Assembly (NCBI GenBank): GCA_030042765.1
Contig: JASHZA010000332.1
Coordinates: 1-7,013 of the forward strand
Length of the DNA stretch: 7,013 nucleotides
DNA from: Candidatus Binataceae bacterium
GTDB lineage: Bacteria > Desulfobacterota > Binatia > Binatales > Binataceae
Direction: 5' to 3'
Below, piece after piece: positions 5,637 to 7,013 of this stretch; position 1 is the stretch's first letter, and each line of letters starts with the position of its first letter. The notes under the pieces were generated by a model. The model did no database searches. It worked only from the letters and a program-made list of their open reading frames with translations, and had not been told where the DNA came from. The translations under genes were made by a program, and so were the position numbers.

Positions 5637-7013
5637 ATGAAACGCCTGTTCGTTTACATCCGCCGCTACCGCAAGTGGTACGCCGTCAGCATCTTCTGCA
5701 CGTTGGTGTTTGCAATCCTGCAGATGGTGCCGCCCCTGCTCTATCGTGACGCGCTGAACGCGCTGCAGCCGCCGCAGCCGCGGCGCTTGATCCATCTGAC
5801 CGAAGTGATGTGCCTCCTGGCGATCGGGATGGGGGTCGCACGATGCTTCTCGCGATCGGTCACCTTCAACACTGGGCGCGATATCGAGTACGACCTGCGC
5901 AACGATCTGTTCGCCCATCTGACGAAGCTTGGCCCCGATTTCTACGAGCGGCTCAAGACCGGCGACCTGATGTCGCGCATGATCAACGACCTTACGGCGG
6001 TGCGGATGATGGTCGGGATGGGGGTACTGAGCTTTACCGAAACACCGGTCAAATACTTGCTTGCGCTCGGCTTCATGTTCTCACTCAACGTCAAGTTGAG
6101 CCTGGCGACGCTCGCGCCGTATGCGATCCTGTTCGTGGCGATCCGCTTCCTCACGCGCACCCTGATGGAGCGCAACCTCAAAGTACAGGAGGGACTGGGG
6201 ACGATCGGCGCGAAGGTCCAGGAGAGCCTTTCGGGAATCCACGTGGTCAAAGCCTATACGCTGGAGCAGCGCGAGGCGCAGCGCTTTCGCGCCCTTAACG
6301 ACGAGTACAACGAACTCGGACTTGCGCTCGCGCGGGTGCGCGGGATGCTGATGCCGCTGATCCGCGGAACGGTCGCGGTCTCGAACCTGATTCTTCTCAC
6401 ATACGGGGGCATGCTGATCGAGGCCCGCCAGCTTTCGATCGGCGACCTGCTCGCGTTCATGGCCTATCTCGGGCTGCTCGCCTGGCCAACCGTTTCCATC
6501 GGTTGGATTCTCTCGATTTATCAGCGGGCCAAGGCCTCGATGAAGCGGATCGAGGAGATTTTCAGCGCGGTACCCGTGGCGACTGTCGGGGATGATGGCA
6601 TGCGTCTCGAGGTGACCGGCGCGATCGAATGGGATCACGTCTCGTTCAGTTACTTCGGGCGCGACGGACTCGGGCCGGACGGAAAGGCGCGCGCGCTAGC
6701 GTTGCGCGATGTGAGTATCAAGGTGCCGGCGGGCGGCAAGCTCGCGATCGTCGGGCGGACCGGCTCGGGCAAGTCCACGATGGTCAAGTTGCTGGCGCGG
6801 CTAATCGAACCCACCACCGGTCAGGTGCGGCTGGACGGCCGCGATATTCGCGAGCTTCCGCTTGGATCTCTGCGCAAGACCATCGGCCTGGTGCCGCAGG
6901 AACCGATACTGTTTTCGGACACGCTGGCTCGCAATATAGCCTTCGGCCGGACTGACGCGCCGTTAGACGCAATTCGCAACGCTGCGCGGATCGCGGGACT
7001 CGATGGCGATATC
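5637..7013 (+). CDS. ABC exporter with fused membrane and ATPase domains, MsbA-like (3' end beyond window)
   Basis: 459 residues of a half-transporter that remains open at the right edge; the full protein is usually about 580-600 residues. Residues 1-310 form the type-IV exporter membrane domain, with hydrophobic segments near 16-34, 54-70, 130-150, 153-172, 246-262 and 270-292, and the coupling-helix region RMINDLTAVR (114-123) plus VQESLSGIHVVKAYTLE (194-210). The nucleotide-binding domain begins at about 329: A-loop tyrosine in FSYFG (337-341), Walker A GRTGSGKST (373-381), and Q-loop VPQEP (419-423). The signature LSGGQ, Walker B and H-loop lie outside the window. A stretch of about 13 residues (GRDGLGPDGKARA, 341-353) lengthens the loop after the A-loop. 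It would act as a homodimer or heterodimer in the inner membrane. Its place after a lipopolysaccharide-type glycosyltransferase suggests lipid A or glycolipid flipping, but drug or other lipid export cannot be excluded. Confidence 0.94.
   Translation, partial: MKRLFVYIRRYRKWYAVSIFCTLVFAILQMVPPLLYRDALNALQPPQPRRLIHLTEVMCLLAIGMGVARCFSRSVTFNTGRDIEYDLRNDLFAHLTKLGPDFYERLKTGDLMSRMINDLTAVRMMVGMGVLSFTETPVKYLLALGFMFSLNVKLSLATLAPYAILFVAIRFLTRTLMERNLKVQEGLGTIGAKVQESLSGIHVVKAYTLEQREAQRFRALNDEYNELGLALARVRGMLMPLIRGTVAVSNLILLTYGGMLIEARQLSIGDLLAFMAYLGLLAWPTVSIGWILSIYQRAKASMKRIEEIFSAVPVATVGDDGMRLEVTGAIEWDHVSFSYFGRDGLGPDGKARALALRDVSIKVPAGGKLAIVGRTGSGKSTMVKLLARLIEPTTGQVRLDGRDIRELPLGSLRKTIGLVPQEPILFSDTLARNIAFGRTDAPLDAIRNAARIAGLDGDI

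Overview
The window comes from a GC-rich, Gram-negative-type bacterium: one gene resembles enzymes of lipopolysaccharide core assembly and another resembles MsbA-type lipid flippases. Codon use is strongly GC-biased throughout and no gene looks recently acquired. The content (acyl-CoA dehydrogenase, Mrp, a PolB-like exonuclease) would suit an uncultivated soil or sediment lineage near the old Deltaproteobacteria, but that placement is only a guess.

The window is two divergent gene blocks around a 112-bp intergenic region (2887-2998). Leftward (minus strand) runs a two-gene unit: a large DUF4838 / glycoside-hydrolase-like protein (859-2886), then an acyl-CoA dehydrogenase that starts inside the DUF4838 stop codon (ATGA overlap) and runs off the left edge. 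The dehydrogenase reading frame is broken at 38-40 by an in-frame TAG. The TAG sits where the family carries a conserved tyrosine, and the conserved downstream motif (RKTFG) continues in the same frame up to the window edge.

Rightward (plus strand) runs mrp (iron-sulfur carrier ATPase), a PolB-like DEDDy 3'-5' exonuclease 7 bp later, a family 2 glycosyltransferase overlapping it by ATGA, and after 52 bp an ABC exporter (fused membrane and ATPase domains) truncated by the right edge. Spacing suggests one transcript, with the last two genes probably acting on a surface glycolipid such as lipopolysaccharide.

The most unusual things seen are (1) the amber codon in the dehydrogenase and (2) three near-identical-size, essentially perfect stem-loops (18-20 bp arms, 3-4 nt loops, unrelated sequences) packed into about 300 bp of the DUF4838 coding region. 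No comparable hairpin was found elsewhere in the window. A 22-bp near-perfect tandem repeat also lies at the 5' end of the DUF4838 reading frame. No RNA genes, insertion sequences or CRISPR arrays were seen.
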